From Alphaproteobacteria bacterium (GTDB lineage Bacteria; Pseudomonadota; Alphaproteobacteria; Rhizobiales; Rhizobiaceae), in the NCBI GenBank assembly GCA_016861165.1, contig BOKV01000023.1, positions 1-60,956 of the forward strand: a stretch of 60,956 nucleotides of DNA, in the 5' to 3' direction. Position 1 is the stretch's first letter, and the number at the start of each line of letters is the position of its first letter. The notes beneath the pieces were generated by a model. The model did no database searches. It saw only the letters and a list, made by a program, of their open reading frames with translations, and was not told the origin of the DNA. Positions 8,967-16,605 of this stretch are shown piece by piece. The position numbers and the translations under genes are program-made.

Positions 8967-10214
8967 TTGACGAAGCGTCCGGCCTTCGATGTCGCCGTGC
9001 TCGGCGCCGGCATGGTCGGCGTGGCGAGCGCCATCCATCTGGCGCGTCGCGGCGCCAGCGTCGTCCTTGTCGACCGGCGCGGGCCGGGCGAGGAGACCAG
9101 CCACGGCAATGCCGGCATCATCCAGCGCGAGGGCGTGCACCCCTATCTGTTCCCGCGCTCGCCGCTGAAGCTCGTGCAATATGCGATGAACCTGCGCCCG
9201 GAAGCGCACTACCAGCTTGCCTCGCTGCCGGCGGTGGCGCCTTTTTTGTGGCGCTACTGGCGCGCCTCGGCTCCGGGACAGGCGCGTCGCACGCTCGCCG
9301 CCAACATCCCGCTGTTCGCCGCCTGTCTCGAAACCCATGGCGAACTGGCGGCCGAGGCCGGCGCCGAAGCGCTGATCGCCCGGCAGGGCTGGCTCAGGCT
9401 GCTGCGCGCGCCGGCCGCTGTCGCCGAGGCGCAGGTCCAGCTCGCTGAACTGCGCGCGCTCGGCCTCGATGCCGTGCTGCTTTCGCCCTCCGAGACCGGA
9501 CGGCTGGAGCCGCATCTTGCCACCGGCGAGCTCGCGGGCGCGGTGCACTACCGCGATCCGTGGACGGTCAGCGACCCCGGCGCGCTGGTCAGGGCGTATG
9601 CGCGGCTGTTCGAACGGCTGGGCGGCACGATCCGGCAAGCCGACGCGAGCAAGGCGCGGCGCGACGGCGGTCACTGGCGCATCGGCGACGGTCTTGTCGC
9701 CGGGCGCATCGTCGTGGCGCTCGGGCCGTGGTCGAAGGCGTTCCTGGCGGCGCGCGGGCTGAAACTGCCGATGGGCGTCAAGCGCGGCTACCACCGCCAC
9801 TACCGCCCGGCCGGCGCCGGCGTCCTCAACCGCCCGGTGGTCGACGATGCCAACGGCTTCGTGCTGGCGCCGATGGCGGCCGGCATCCGGCTGACGACCG
9901 GGGCCGAGTTCGCCCGGCTCGAGGCGCCGGCGACGCCGGTGCAGCTCGCCCGATGCCTGCCGATCGCGCGCCGGCTGTTCGACCTCGGCGAGCCGGTCGA
10001 GGCGGAGGCCTGGCTGGGCGCGCGGCCGGTCATGCCCGACATGCTGCCGGTGATCGGCGAAGCGCCGGGATTGCCCGGCGCTTTCCTCAATTTCGGCCAC
10101 GCCCATCACGGCTTCACGCTGGGGCCCGCCTCGGGCCGGCTGCTGGCGCAGATGATGGCCGGCGAAACGCCGTTCTGCGATCCGTCGCCCTATTCGGCGG
10201 GACGCTTCTTGTAA
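8967..10214 (+). CDS. FAD-dependent oxidoreductase of the DadA / D-amino-acid dehydrogenase type
   Basis: This 415-residue flavoprotein begins with an FAD-binding Rossmann motif, VAVLGAGMVGVASAIHLARR (residues 8-27). SHGNAGII follows, typical of DadA-like DAO-superfamily enzymes, and the C-terminus has GHAHHGFTLGPASGRLLA, which closes over the flavin. It probably oxidises a D- or imino amino acid, with the exact substrate unknown. The start is a TTG at 8967, 6 bases after the EamA stop, so it is likely the last gene of the riboswitch operon. A functional link to B12 is not evident. Confidence 0.85.
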   Translation: MTKRPAFDVAVLGAGMVGVASAIHLARRGASVVLVDRRGPGEETSHGNAGIIQREGVHPYLFPRSPLKLVQYAMNLRPEAHYQLASLPAVAPFLWRYWRASAPGQARRTLAANIPLFAACLETHGELAAEAGAEALIARQGWLRLLRAPAAVAEAQVQLAELRALGLDAVLLSPSETGRLEPHLATGELAGAVHYRDPWTVSDPGALVRAYARLFERLGGTIRQADASKARRDGGHWRIGDGLVAGRIVVALGPWSKAFLAARGLKLPMGVKRGYHRHYRPAGAGVLNRPVVDDANGFVLAPMAAGIRLTTGAEFARLEAPATPVQLARCLPIARRLFDLGEPVEAEAWLGARPVMPDMLPVIGEAPGLPGAFLNFGHAHHGFTLGPASGRLLAQMMAGETPFCDPSPYSAGRFL

Positions 10215-10237
10215 AGGCGCGAGGGCCGTGTCGCAGT

Positions 10238-10253
10238 TGTGACATATGTCACG
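10238..10253 (+). promoter_or_regulatory. CRP-like palindromic operator candidate
   Basis: The sequence TGTGACATATGTCACG contains a perfect 14-base palindrome (10239-10252) and fits the CRP/FNR-superfamily pattern TGTGA-N6-TCACA except for the last base. It lies about 76 bases upstream of the decayed secreted-protein gene at 10329. A weaker copy lies upstream of the intact paralogue (10896-10911). Binding by a CRP-like regulator is an inference from pattern alone. Confidence 0.45.
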
Positions 10254-10328
10254 CGACAGGTCGCAATGGCCGGCTAGAAACGCGAAGTTGGAATTTTGTT
10301 GGAACCAAAAAAGCCGGGAGGCCCATTC

Positions 10329-10796
10329 ATGAAACTCGCCAATCTTGCGGCGGCCGCCATCGTTGTCGCTATTCCCGTTACGGCGCTGGCCGACCTGAGT
10401 GGCAACCCATTACTTTGCGCACTTGCACGCAAAGTACGTATTGCTAAGGGATTCGGTGCTGGACGCCAAAGGTAAATGACAATACAGTATTCAACTATAT
10501 TTTTACGAACGATCGAAAGGTTTACGACTATGCAAGGAAAGGCGCTCATGGCGATGTGTACGAAGTGGGAAAACGTCATAAAAACGATTCAACATTCCAC
10601 ATCAAAGAAGATAATAGCATCATTATTCTACCAGGAAGGCAATGCGACTGTCACCTATACTTATGTAATAACGGGGAATAGCTGCCATATAAACGACAAG
10701 ACGACCTGCAGCAGCGGAACAAGGCGGCATATCCCCAAAGTCCTCTATTCAGACTGCAGGGTGTCAGAGGGTAACATCTTTGCCGGCCGCGAGTAG
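10329..10796 (+). pseudogene. Decayed paralogue of the small secreted protein at 10982
   Basis: An ATG at 10329 with a GGGAG ribosome site opens a clear signal peptide ending near ALADLSGN. The frame then breaks near 10400-10408. In another frame ITLRTCTQSTYC matches the paralogue, followed by an in-frame TAA at 10445, and homology continues past the stop. A second shift near 10630-10638 returns to the first frame. There the C-terminus (NDKTTCSSGTRRHIPKVLY, then VSEGNIFAGRE) matches the intact neighbour closely up to the stop at 10794-10796. Two shifts plus a stop argue for true decay, not sequencing error. The stretch 10440-10700 is strikingly AT-rich. Confidence 0.8.
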
Positions 10797-10885
10797 CGGC
10801 ATTTCGCTGACGGAAATCTGCTTTCGCAGAAAACGAGCGGTGGTCCGGCGCCTATGCGGCGCGGCGGTTTTCACGCTGAAAGGCA

Positions 10886-10914
10886 GTGTCGCAATTGTGC
10901 TATATGTCACGCGA
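10886..10914 (+). repeat. Second copy of a duplicated upstream region
   Basis: The bases 10886-10914 resemble 10228-10256: both read GTGTCGCA, A/G, TTGTG, two variable bases, then ATATGTCACGCGA. They lie ahead of the two paralogous secreted-protein genes, at about 100 bases (10329) and 95 bases (10982) from the start codons. The duplication therefore included promoter-proximal DNA, not just the coding region. Confidence 0.7.
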
Positions 10915-10981
10915 GGCGGCTGCGATCGCTGCTATGGATTTCGTCAGACCGATCTACGGAAAAAAGTCGGGGGGTTTGCCA

Positions 10982-11449
10982 ATGAATTTCGTGAGGCTGG
11001 CGCTTGCCGCTGTTTTTGCGGCGATTTCTGCTCAAGCGTTCGCCGACGTAGCGGGGAAATCGATTACCTTACGGGCACGGTATCAGAGCACGTATTGCGA
11101 GGGAATACGTTGCCGGACGTTTCCGGTAACGGTCGCGGATGCGGATATCTACGTCTCGGCCAATCGCCGCGACATTTTCGACTACTACAGGACTGGCGCT
11201 CGCGGCATCAGGAGCCAGATCGGCGTGCGAAACGAGCGCGGCCACATCTGGCAGATACGCGGAAACAAACTGATAACGGTTGCACGCGATGGAAACTCGG
11301 TCGTTACTTTTACCTATTCGCTGAGCGGGAAAACGTGTTCCTTCAGCTACAAGACGACCTTCATCAGTGGCCCGAGGCGACACATCCCGCGTGTCCTGAC
11401 CCAGAAGTGCACTGTCTCCGAAGGAAACATCTACGCTGATCGGAAGTAG
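10982..11449 (+). CDS. Small secreted cysteine-containing protein, unknown function
   Basis: I do not recognise the family. The 155-residue product starts with a signal peptide (cleavage likely after AQAFA, near residue 21). The mature part is about 130 residues with cysteines in STYCEGIRC, SGKTCSF and TQKCTVSEG, enough for two disulfides, and beta-rich alternation. It is the intact member of a tandem pair whose upstream copy (10329) is decayed. The ATG at 10982 was chosen over upstream in-frame codons because it starts the signal peptide and follows a GGGGG stretch. A periplasmic or exported location is likely. Confidence 0.75.
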   Translation: MNFVRLALAAVFAAISAQAFADVAGKSITLRARYQSTYCEGIRCRTFPVTVADADIYVSANRRDIFDYYRTGARGIRSQIGVRNERGHIWQIRGNKLITVARDGNSVVTFTYSLSGKTCSFSYKTTFISGPRRHIPRVLTQKCTVSEGNIYADRK

Positions 11450-11479
11450 CGGCGTCGGCATCTGATCGTCATTTGGAAG

Positions 11480-11896
11480 TCACCGCTCCCCCACCTTCGG
11501 CCAGTAGGTACCGAAGGCCCAGAGATTGCCCTCGGGGTCGCGACACAGGAAATCGCGGCTGCCATAGTCGGTGTCGTGGGGCTCGCGCTCGATCTTCACG
11601 CCCGAGGCCTTCACCCTGGCAAACAGCGCGTCGGCATCGTCGACGGCTACGTAGATCGAGTCCGTGCGCTTCGCCTCCATGCCGCCGGCCATGCGGCCGT
11701 ACTCATCGTCGCGGTGCTGGCTCAGCATCAGGATGGACGAGCCGAGGGCGAGTTCTGCGTGGTGGACAACGCCATCGCCGCGATAGACGGCAAGCTCGGT
11801 GAAACCCAGCACGTCCTTCAGCCAGGCGATCATCGCCTCGGCGTCGTTGCAGCGCAGGGTGGGGTAGAGGCGCGGAGCTTCGGTCGCTGGTGTCAT
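11480..11896 (-). CDS. VOC-family (glyoxalase/bleomycin-resistance-like) protein
   Basis: The 138-residue protein has the vicinal-oxygen-chelate fold pattern: an opening strand PTLRCNDAEAMIAWLKDVLG, a central SILMLSQHRDD, and the C-terminal FLCRDPEGNLWAFGTYW with the metal-ligand glutamate position in DPEGN. It resembles small VOC proteins of unassigned substrate, often annotated as glyoxalase/bleomycin resistance proteins. The start at 11896 is set by GGGAGACGA just upstream. An in-frame ATG at 11935 lacks a ribosome site. It is convergent with the secreted-protein gene. Confidence 0.88.
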   Translation of the reverse strand: MTPATEAPRLYPTLRCNDAEAMIAWLKDVLGFTELAVYRGDGVVHHAELALGSSILMLSQHRDDEYGRMAGGMEAKRTDSIYVAVDDADALFARVKASGVKIEREPHDTDYGSRDFLCRDPEGNLWAFGTYWPKVGER

Positions 11897-11977
11897 CGTT
11901 CGTCTCCCGGGTGGATTGCCAATGGCCGCGACCATGCCAGCCGGGCGGGCGCCCCGTCTTGAACGAATGTTACCGGC

Positions 11978-12787
11978 TCAGCCGTCCTGGCGAAGCGCCA
12001 GGCGCGGGTCGGAGGCGGCGGCGCGCCGCGCCCAGGCGCGTGGCGGCTCGCCGGCGAGTTCGGCGAATTCGCGGGCGAGATGGGCCTGGTCGGCATAGCC
12101 CGCCTCGGCGGCGATGTCGGCCCAGCCAGCCCCTCCGCCGGCGAGCGCCAGCCGGCAGGCCCGGTCGAAGCGCATCATCCGCGCCACCACCTTGGGCGCC
12201 AGCCCGATCTCGGCGGCGAAGCGGCCGGAGAAATGCTTGCGACTCCAGCCGATCTCGCCGGCGAGGCCGGCGATGCGCCGGGTCCCGCCGTTGCGCGCCA
12301 GTTCGCGCCAGGCGAAGGCGATCTCGGGCGAGGGCTGGCGGGCGAGGCGGGCGGCGATGAAGTCCTCGACGAGTGCGAGCCGTCGACCTGGCGCCGTTGT
12401 CTCGCCGAGGCGCTGGCGCAGCCGCCCGGCGGCCGGGCCGAGCACCGCCTCGATGTCGACCATGCGCGCCGCCAGTTCGGCGACGGCGCCGCCGAACAGG
12501 CGGTAGGCGCCGAGCGGGGTGAGGTTGACCTGCACGCATTCGGCCGCCCCGTCGGAGGCGATGTGGACGGGACCCGGATAGAGCCCGGCGGCGAAACTCG
12601 GCTGGCGGTCGCTGGGACCCGGGTTGCGACCGAGCGCGATCGAAAAAGGCGAGCCGAGGCTGATGACGAGCGGCACAACCAGCGAGGCGGTCTCGCGCTG
12701 GACAAGGCGGCCCGGCATCGTCTCGCGATAGGCGCAAAGGTCGGTGATCACCCCGGCGAGGTGGGCTGGCGGGCGGCGGCGGATCAT
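11978..12787 (-). CDS. AraC-family transcriptional regulator
   Basis: This 269-residue protein has an N-terminal sensing domain that includes VPLVISLGSPFSIAL and a C-terminal AraC-type DNA-binding domain. Its two helix-turn-helix units are visible as IAGLAGEIGWSRKHFSGRF and IAAEAGYADQAHLAREF. The start at 12787 precedes MIRRRPPAHL, a common beginning in this subgroup. The reading frame stays open upstream to 13111 but would then overlap the divergent TerB-like gene. It may control that divergent gene or the neighbouring VOC gene, which is not shown by the sequence. Confidence 0.87.
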   Translation of the reverse strand: MIRRRPPAHLAGVITDLCAYRETMPGRLVQRETASLVVPLVISLGSPFSIALGRNPGPSDRQPSFAAGLYPGPVHIASDGAAECVQVNLTPLGAYRLFGGAVAELAARMVDIEAVLGPAAGRLRQRLGETTAPGRRLALVEDFIAARLARQPSPEIAFAWRELARNGGTRRIAGLAGEIGWSRKHFSGRFAAEIGLAPKVVARMMRFDRACRLALAGGGAGWADIAAEAGYADQAHLAREFAELAGEPPRAWARRAAASDPRLALRQDG

Positions 12788-12913
12788 TTCGAACGGAACG
12801 GTCAGGCCGTTGGCTCCCTCATTGCTCCCGGACGTTCGCCCCGGTTCGGCGCATTGCCATCGCGTCGCCTTTGCCGCATCCTGCCGGCGGGACAGGCAGA
12901 AACGGCGGCGGCC

Positions 12914-13348
12914 ATGGCAGGCGGCATTCTTGGGACAATCCGCGAATTTGTCGAGGGCAACAAGTCGGTGCGCCGCGTCGCCGACGACATCGAGCTCACA
13001 TCGGAACTGATCCTGTTGGTCAGGATGATGTTCGCCGATGGCGAACTCAAGCGCGAGGAGTTGGCGAACTTCACCCGGCTGTGCGAGACGGCGTTCGCCA
13101 TCCCGCCGCACGATGTCGCCAAGGTGCTGCGCTACCTCAAGGATTTCGGCTACGAGATCAAGGCGGAGAACGCCGCCGCGCTGTTTGCCGATCTGAGCGT
13201 TGCGCGCAAGCGGGCGCTATTGGTCCACATGCTGTCGATCGCCAAGTCCGACAACGAACTGCATCACGACGAGGCCGAGCTGATCCGGCGGACCGCGGTC
13301 ATCCTCGGGCTCACGCCGGCCGACATCCGCAGGCTGCGCCAGGCCTGA
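12914..13348 (+). CDS. TerB-family (tellurite resistance TerB-like) protein
   Basis: The 144-residue, mostly helical soluble protein matches the TerB fold family, with acidic metal-site-like motifs in MMFADGELKREE and SIAKSDNELHHDEAELIRR. The role of stand-alone TerB proteins is not well known, and tellurite resistance is a historical label. The ATG at 12914 lies 126 bases from the divergent AraC start, so the two could share control. It is convergent with the DUF6644 gene, with only 5 bases between stops. Confidence 0.8.
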   Translation: MAGGILGTIREFVEGNKSVRRVADDIELTSELILLVRMMFADGELKREELANFTRLCETAFAIPPHDVAKVLRYLKDFGYEIKAENAAALFADLSVARKRALLVHMLSIAKSDNELHHDEAELIRRTAVILGLTPADIRRLRQA

Positions 13349-13353
13349 CCGTC

Positions 13354-13809
13354 TCAGACGAAGGCGATGAAGCGCCCGGCGAGCAGCACGCCCAGCCACA
13401 GCGCCAGCGAGGTCGCGGCAAGGCCGGCGGCCAGCGGTCCGGACGGATCGGACCGGCCGCGGAACAGCACGGCGAACAGCACGAAGTTGAAGGCGGCGAG
13501 CGCGATCAGCACCAGCTTGAGGCGGAAGACGCCCATCGCCGCGTAGTCGCTTGCCCGGATCGCGAACATCGACAGGCCGGTCGCGGCCGCTACCAGCAGC
13601 GCGCCGATGGCGAGGCGACGCAGCAGCGTTGCGGACGGCACGGCCCGGGCCGGCAGTATCGCGAGGACGCGCAGGTCGATCAGCGTCACCGTGGTCACCA
13701 GGAAGCCGATCGCCAGAACGTGGCCGGCATTGATCAGCGGGTAGACATAGAAGGAGGCCTTCAGCGCGCCGGCCAGCCGCGACTGTTCGAGTGCCGCCAG
13801 CCATTCCAT
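13354..13809 (-). CDS. DUF6644-type four-helix membrane protein
   Basis: The 151-residue protein has four hydrophobic segments (about residues 24-45, 62-82, 94-114 and 128-148) and begins MEWLAALEQSRLAGAL. It resembles the small membrane family annotated DUF6644 that accompanies DUF6152 proteins. It follows the DUF6152 gene on the same strand with an 18-base gap, so the pair is probably one operon. Function is unknown; a membrane electron-transfer or metal role is only a guess. Confidence 0.7.
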   Translation of the reverse strand: MEWLAALEQSRLAGALKASFYVYPLINAGHVLAIGFLVTTVTLIDLRVLAILPARAVPSATLLRRLAIGALLVAAATGLSMFAIRASDYAAMGVFRLKLVLIALAAFNFVLFAVLFRGRSDPSGPLAAGLAATSLALWLGVLLAGRFIAFV

Positions 13810-13827
13810 GCCGTCGGTTTCCCAGGC

Positions 13828-14214
13828 CTAGTTGGTCGGCGCGCGGTTGGGGTAGACGTCGTAGGTCTTGTCGCCGACGATGATGCGCACCGCCTTCATG
13901 CGCCGTTCGCCGGGGTCGAGCGAGCGGTTGCCGATCGCGACCACCTCGTCGCCCACCCTGGCCGCATCCTCGGTGAAGCCGGCGCGTATCGTCGGACCCG
14001 GCGGTGCCAGTTCGACGCGCCAGGTCTCGCCTTCGACGTCGACATCGAGCGTGGCGTGCGGGTTGCCGACATAGATGGCGGCGATGATGCCTTCGAGACG
14101 GAAGAAGCCATCCTCGGTCCACGACCAGCCGTGATGGGCGAGAGCGGGCAGGGCGGCGAGGGCGGCGGCGAGCGCGAGCGGCAGCGCCATGTGGTGTCGT
14201 GAAACTGTGGCCAT
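13828..14214 (-). CDS. DUF6152-family secreted protein
   Basis: The 128-residue protein starts with a signal peptide ending in ALPALAHHGWSW, with paired histidines right after the expected cleavage site. An OB-like beta domain follows (LEGIIAAIYVGNPHATLDV, then WRVELAPPG), typical of DUF6152. The start at 14214 is supported by AGGAG six bases upstream. It is paired with the DUF6644 membrane protein. The exposed N-terminal histidines suggest metal binding in the periplasm, but no function is established. Confidence 0.78.
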   Translation of the reverse strand: MATVSRHHMALPLALAAALAALPALAHHGWSWTEDGFFRLEGIIAAIYVGNPHATLDVDVEGETWRVELAPPGPTIRAGFTEDAARVGDEVVAIGNRSLDPGERRMKAVRIIVGDKTYDVYPNRAPTN

Positions 14215-14576
14215 GGATGGCTCCTGTCGGTTGGTGCCATGGTCGCCCGGCCGGCAGGCTAGCCCGGCCCGGCCGGCATGCAAAATGCCGATGTCGTGAC
14301 CGGTGGGCCGGCTGGCGCCGGGCGTCGCAATCGGAACTGCGCGGGGCGCCAAACCGTTTGACGCGGCCGGCGGCCATCCTTTAGGGTCGCGGCTGATTGA
14401 CGGCGCCTTACGTCCGGAGCAACCGGGCCAAGAGGCTGAAACCGATCTCGGTGCGGCCGACCCAAGCAGGGGGCCAAGTCCGAGGCTGTCCGCGGCCACG
14501 GCCGATCCGGCCGGCGGCTTCGCTCCGGTTTTCACGCCCCTTGCACGAAGGGTGCCCGCGCCAACCGGAGACGACC
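14215..14576 (+). other. 362-base intergenic region between divergent genes
   Basis: This gap separates the DUF6152 gene (minus) from the DUF6732-cbiX operon (plus). A weak promoter-like pair, TTGACG at 14358-14363 and TTAGGG at 14381-14386, faces the cbiX operon. GC-rich inverted stretches are present. I looked for a second cobalamin riboswitch and found none of the conserved boxes. No gene is supported. Confidence 0.4.
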
Positions 14577-14831
14577 ATGCCAGCGCCTTCCCGAATTGTC
14601 CTGCCGGCCGTGCTCGCCGGTCTCGTTGCCGCGCCGGCGCATGCCCATCTCGGCCATCTCGGCGAGGTGGCGGGCCACAGCCACTGGCTGGGCCTCGGTG
14701 CCCTCGCCGCGGCCGCCGCCGCGCTCGCCCTGTTGCCGAAGAAGCGCAGGCCGGCACCGGCCGAGGACGAGCAGCCCGGCGAAACGGAGGCAGAGGCGGA
14801 GACCGCGGCCGAAGGGGAGCGCGTGGCGTGA
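14577..14831 (+). CDS. DUF6732-type small membrane protein next to cbiX
   Basis: The 84-residue protein has a signal-like N-terminus ending in APAHAHLGHLGEVAGHSHW, which supplies several histidines after the cleavage region. One membrane helix (about 37-53) and an acidic, alanine/glutamate-rich tail follow. This layout fits the DUF6732 family seen beside cobalamin genes in alphaproteobacteria. GGAG lies seven bases before the ATG. Its stop overlaps the GTG start of cbiX, so the pair is coupled. A part in cobalt capture for CbiX is a plausible inference from the histidines and context. Confidence 0.65.
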   Translation: MPAPSRIVLPAVLAGLVAAPAHAHLGHLGEVAGHSHWLGLGALAAAAAALALLPKKRRPAPAEDEQPGETEAEAETAAEGERVA

Positions 14832-15961
14832 GGCTTCCGCCCGACACCGGCATCATGATCTGCGGTCATGGCAGCCGCAACCAGAACGCCGCCGACGAGT
14901 TCGCCCGGCTGGCGCTTGCCATGCGCGGCCGCCATCCCGCCAACCCGGTCGAATACGGCTATCTGGAATTCTGCAACCCGGTCATCCATGCCGGGCTCGA
15001 CCGTCTGCGCGAGCGTGGCGCCAGACGCATCCTGGCGGTGCCCGGCATGCTGTTTGCCGCCGGCCACGCCAAGAACGACATCCCGTCGGTGCTGAACGGC
15101 TGGGCGGCGCAGAACGCCGGCGTCAGCGTCGAATACGGCCGCGAGCTCGGCATCGAACCGAAGCTGCTGCGCGCGGCCGGCGAGCGGATCGAGGCGGCAC
15201 TGCGTGGCGCCGGCGACGGCATCGGCCGCCACGACACGCTGCTCGTCGTCGTCGGCCGCGGCGCCTCGGACCCCGACGCCAACTCCAATGTCGCCAAGGT
15301 GACGCGCATGCTGTGGGAGGGCATGGGCTTCGGCTGGGCGGAAACGGCCTATTCCGGCGTCACCTTCCCGCTGGTCGAGCCGGCGCTGGAGCACGCGGCG
15401 AGACTCGGCTACCGGCGCATCGTCGTCTTCCCGTACTTCCTGTTCACGGGCGTGCTGGTCAAGCGCATCTACGCCGCCGCCTCCGCAGTCGCCGCCCACC
15501 ATCCGGCGATCGAGTTCGTCAAGGCCGACTATCTGGGCGACCACCCGCTGGTGCTCGACGCGCTCGACGACCGGCTCGCCGAGATCGTCGAGGGCAGGGC
15601 GGTGATGAACTGCCAGATGTGCAAATACCGCGAGCAGGTGATCGGCTTCGAGGCCGAGGTCGGGGCGCCGCAGGCCAGCCACCACCACCATGTCGAGGGT
15701 GTCGGCGGGCGCCCGGGCAACTGCCCGTGCGGCGGCGACTGCGACGGCGCGTGCCGCGACGCGGCGTTCTGCCGCGAGCACGGGCTGGAGTGGACGCCGG
15801 TCCACGCCCACGAGCACCATCACCATGATGGCCACCACCATCACCACCATCATGGCGCCGGCCACGATCATGATCATGGCGACCACCACCACCACGCGCC
15901 CTATCCCCATGCCGATCATCCGCTCGGGCCGCGCACGCTGAAGCGGGCGGGCAGGCCATGA
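14828..15961 (+). CDS. cbiX: Sirohydrochlorin cobaltochelatase CbiX with Fe-S motif and His-rich tail
   Basis: CbiX inserts Co2+ into sirohydrochlorin in early-cobalt B12 pathways. The 377-residue protein carries two chelatase repeats, the first opening with IMICGHGSRN (catalytic-type histidine) and the second with LLVVVGRGASDPDAN. The C-terminal extension has MNCQMC (260-265), the MXCXXC motif reported to hold a 4Fe-4S centre in long CbiX proteins. A second cysteine cluster (NCPCGGDCDGAC) follows, then a tail of about 43 residues with 22 histidines. The start is a GTG at 14828 overlapping the previous stop. Its stop overlaps cobH. Confidence 0.94.
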   Translation: MRLPPDTGIMICGHGSRNQNAADEFARLALAMRGRHPANPVEYGYLEFCNPVIHAGLDRLRERGARRILAVPGMLFAAGHAKNDIPSVLNGWAAQNAGVSVEYGRELGIEPKLLRAAGERIEAALRGAGDGIGRHDTLLVVVGRGASDPDANSNVAKVTRMLWEGMGFGWAETAYSGVTFPLVEPALEHAARLGYRRIVVFPYFLFTGVLVKRIYAAASAVAAHHPAIEFVKADYLGDHPLVLDALDDRLAEIVEGRAVMNCQMCKYREQVIGFEAEVGAPQASHHHHVEGVGGRPGNCPCGGDCDGACRDAAFCREHGLEWTPVHAHEHHHHDGHHHHHHHGAGHDHDHGDHHHHAPYPHADHPLGPRTLKRAGRP

Positions 15962-16605
15962 CGGGCGGGCTCGCCTATGTCCGCGATCCGGGCGAAATCT
16001 ACCGGCAGTCCTTCGCGACGATCGAGCGGGAGGCCAATCTGTCCCGCTATTCGCCGGCGATGCGGGCGGTGGCGATCCGCCTCGTCCACGCCTGCGGGAT
16101 GGTCGACCTGCTCGACGACCTCGTCTTCTGCGATGGCGCGGCCGAGGCGGGGCGGGCGGCGCTCGCGGCCGGCAGGCCGGTCTTCTGCGACGTCGAAATG
16201 GTGCGCACCGGCATCATCCCGGCGCGCCTGCCGGCCGGCAATGCGCTGGTCTGCACGCTCAACGATCCGCGCGCGGCCGCGATCGGCCGGGCCAATGGCG
16301 AGACGCGCAGCGCGGCGGCGGTGGAACTGTGGGACGAGCGCCTCGACGGCGCCATCGCGGTAATCGGCAACGCGCCGACGGCGCTGTTCCGCCTGCTCGA
16401 AAGGCTGGACGTGGGCGCGCCGCGGCCGGCCCTGATCGTCGGCATGCCGGTCGGCTTCGTCGGCGCGGTCGAGGCCAAGGCCGAGCTCGCGGCCAATCCG
16501 CGCGGCGCGGCCTTCATCACCATCGCCGGCCGGCGCGGCGGCAGCGCGCTCGCCGCCGCCGCCGTCAACGGCCTCGGCAACGGCGCGGCGGAGTGGCGGG
16601 TGTGA
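15958..16605 (+). CDS. cobH: Precorrin-8X methylmutase CobH
   Basis: CobH (CbiC) moves the C11 methyl group to C12, converting precorrin-8X to hydrogenobyrinic acid. The 215-residue protein includes the active-site histidine in RLVHACGM, followed by the conserved VFCDVEMVRTGI, ELWDERLDGAIAVIGNAPTA and PVGFVGAVEAK. The length is standard. The start overlaps the cbiX stop, and its stop overlaps the GTG of cobL, forming a tight chain. Confidence 0.97.
   Translation: MTGGLAYVRDPGEIYRQSFATIEREANLSRYSPAMRAVAIRLVHACGMVDLLDDLVFCDGAAEAGRAALAAGRPVFCDVEMVRTGIIPARLPAGNALVCTLNDPRAAAIGRANGETRSAAAVELWDERLDGAIAVIGNAPTALFRLLERLDVGAPRPALIVGMPVGFVGAVEAKAELAANPRGAAFITIAGRRGGSALAAAAVNGLGNGAAEWRV

Noticed and set aside
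10476..10796. A 106-codon independent gene
   Set aside because: Its C-terminus aligns with the paralogue at 10982 and its N-terminal half aligns only in another frame, so it is a fragment of a decayed gene.
11893..12098. Open frames upstream of the VOC gene on both strands
   Set aside because: They lack ribosome sites and known motifs and overlap the AraC coding end.
14397..14576. Second cobalamin riboswitch ahead of DUF6732-cbiX
   Set aside because: The location is suggestive, but the GGGAA, CGCAACTGT-like and GAGCCAGGAGACC boxes present at 1365-1580 are all absent here.
15799..15930. Histidine run in CbiX as a cloning tag or assembly artefact
   Set aside because: The codons mix CAC and CAT and are interspersed with Asp and Gly, and long CbiX proteins are known to carry His-rich tails.
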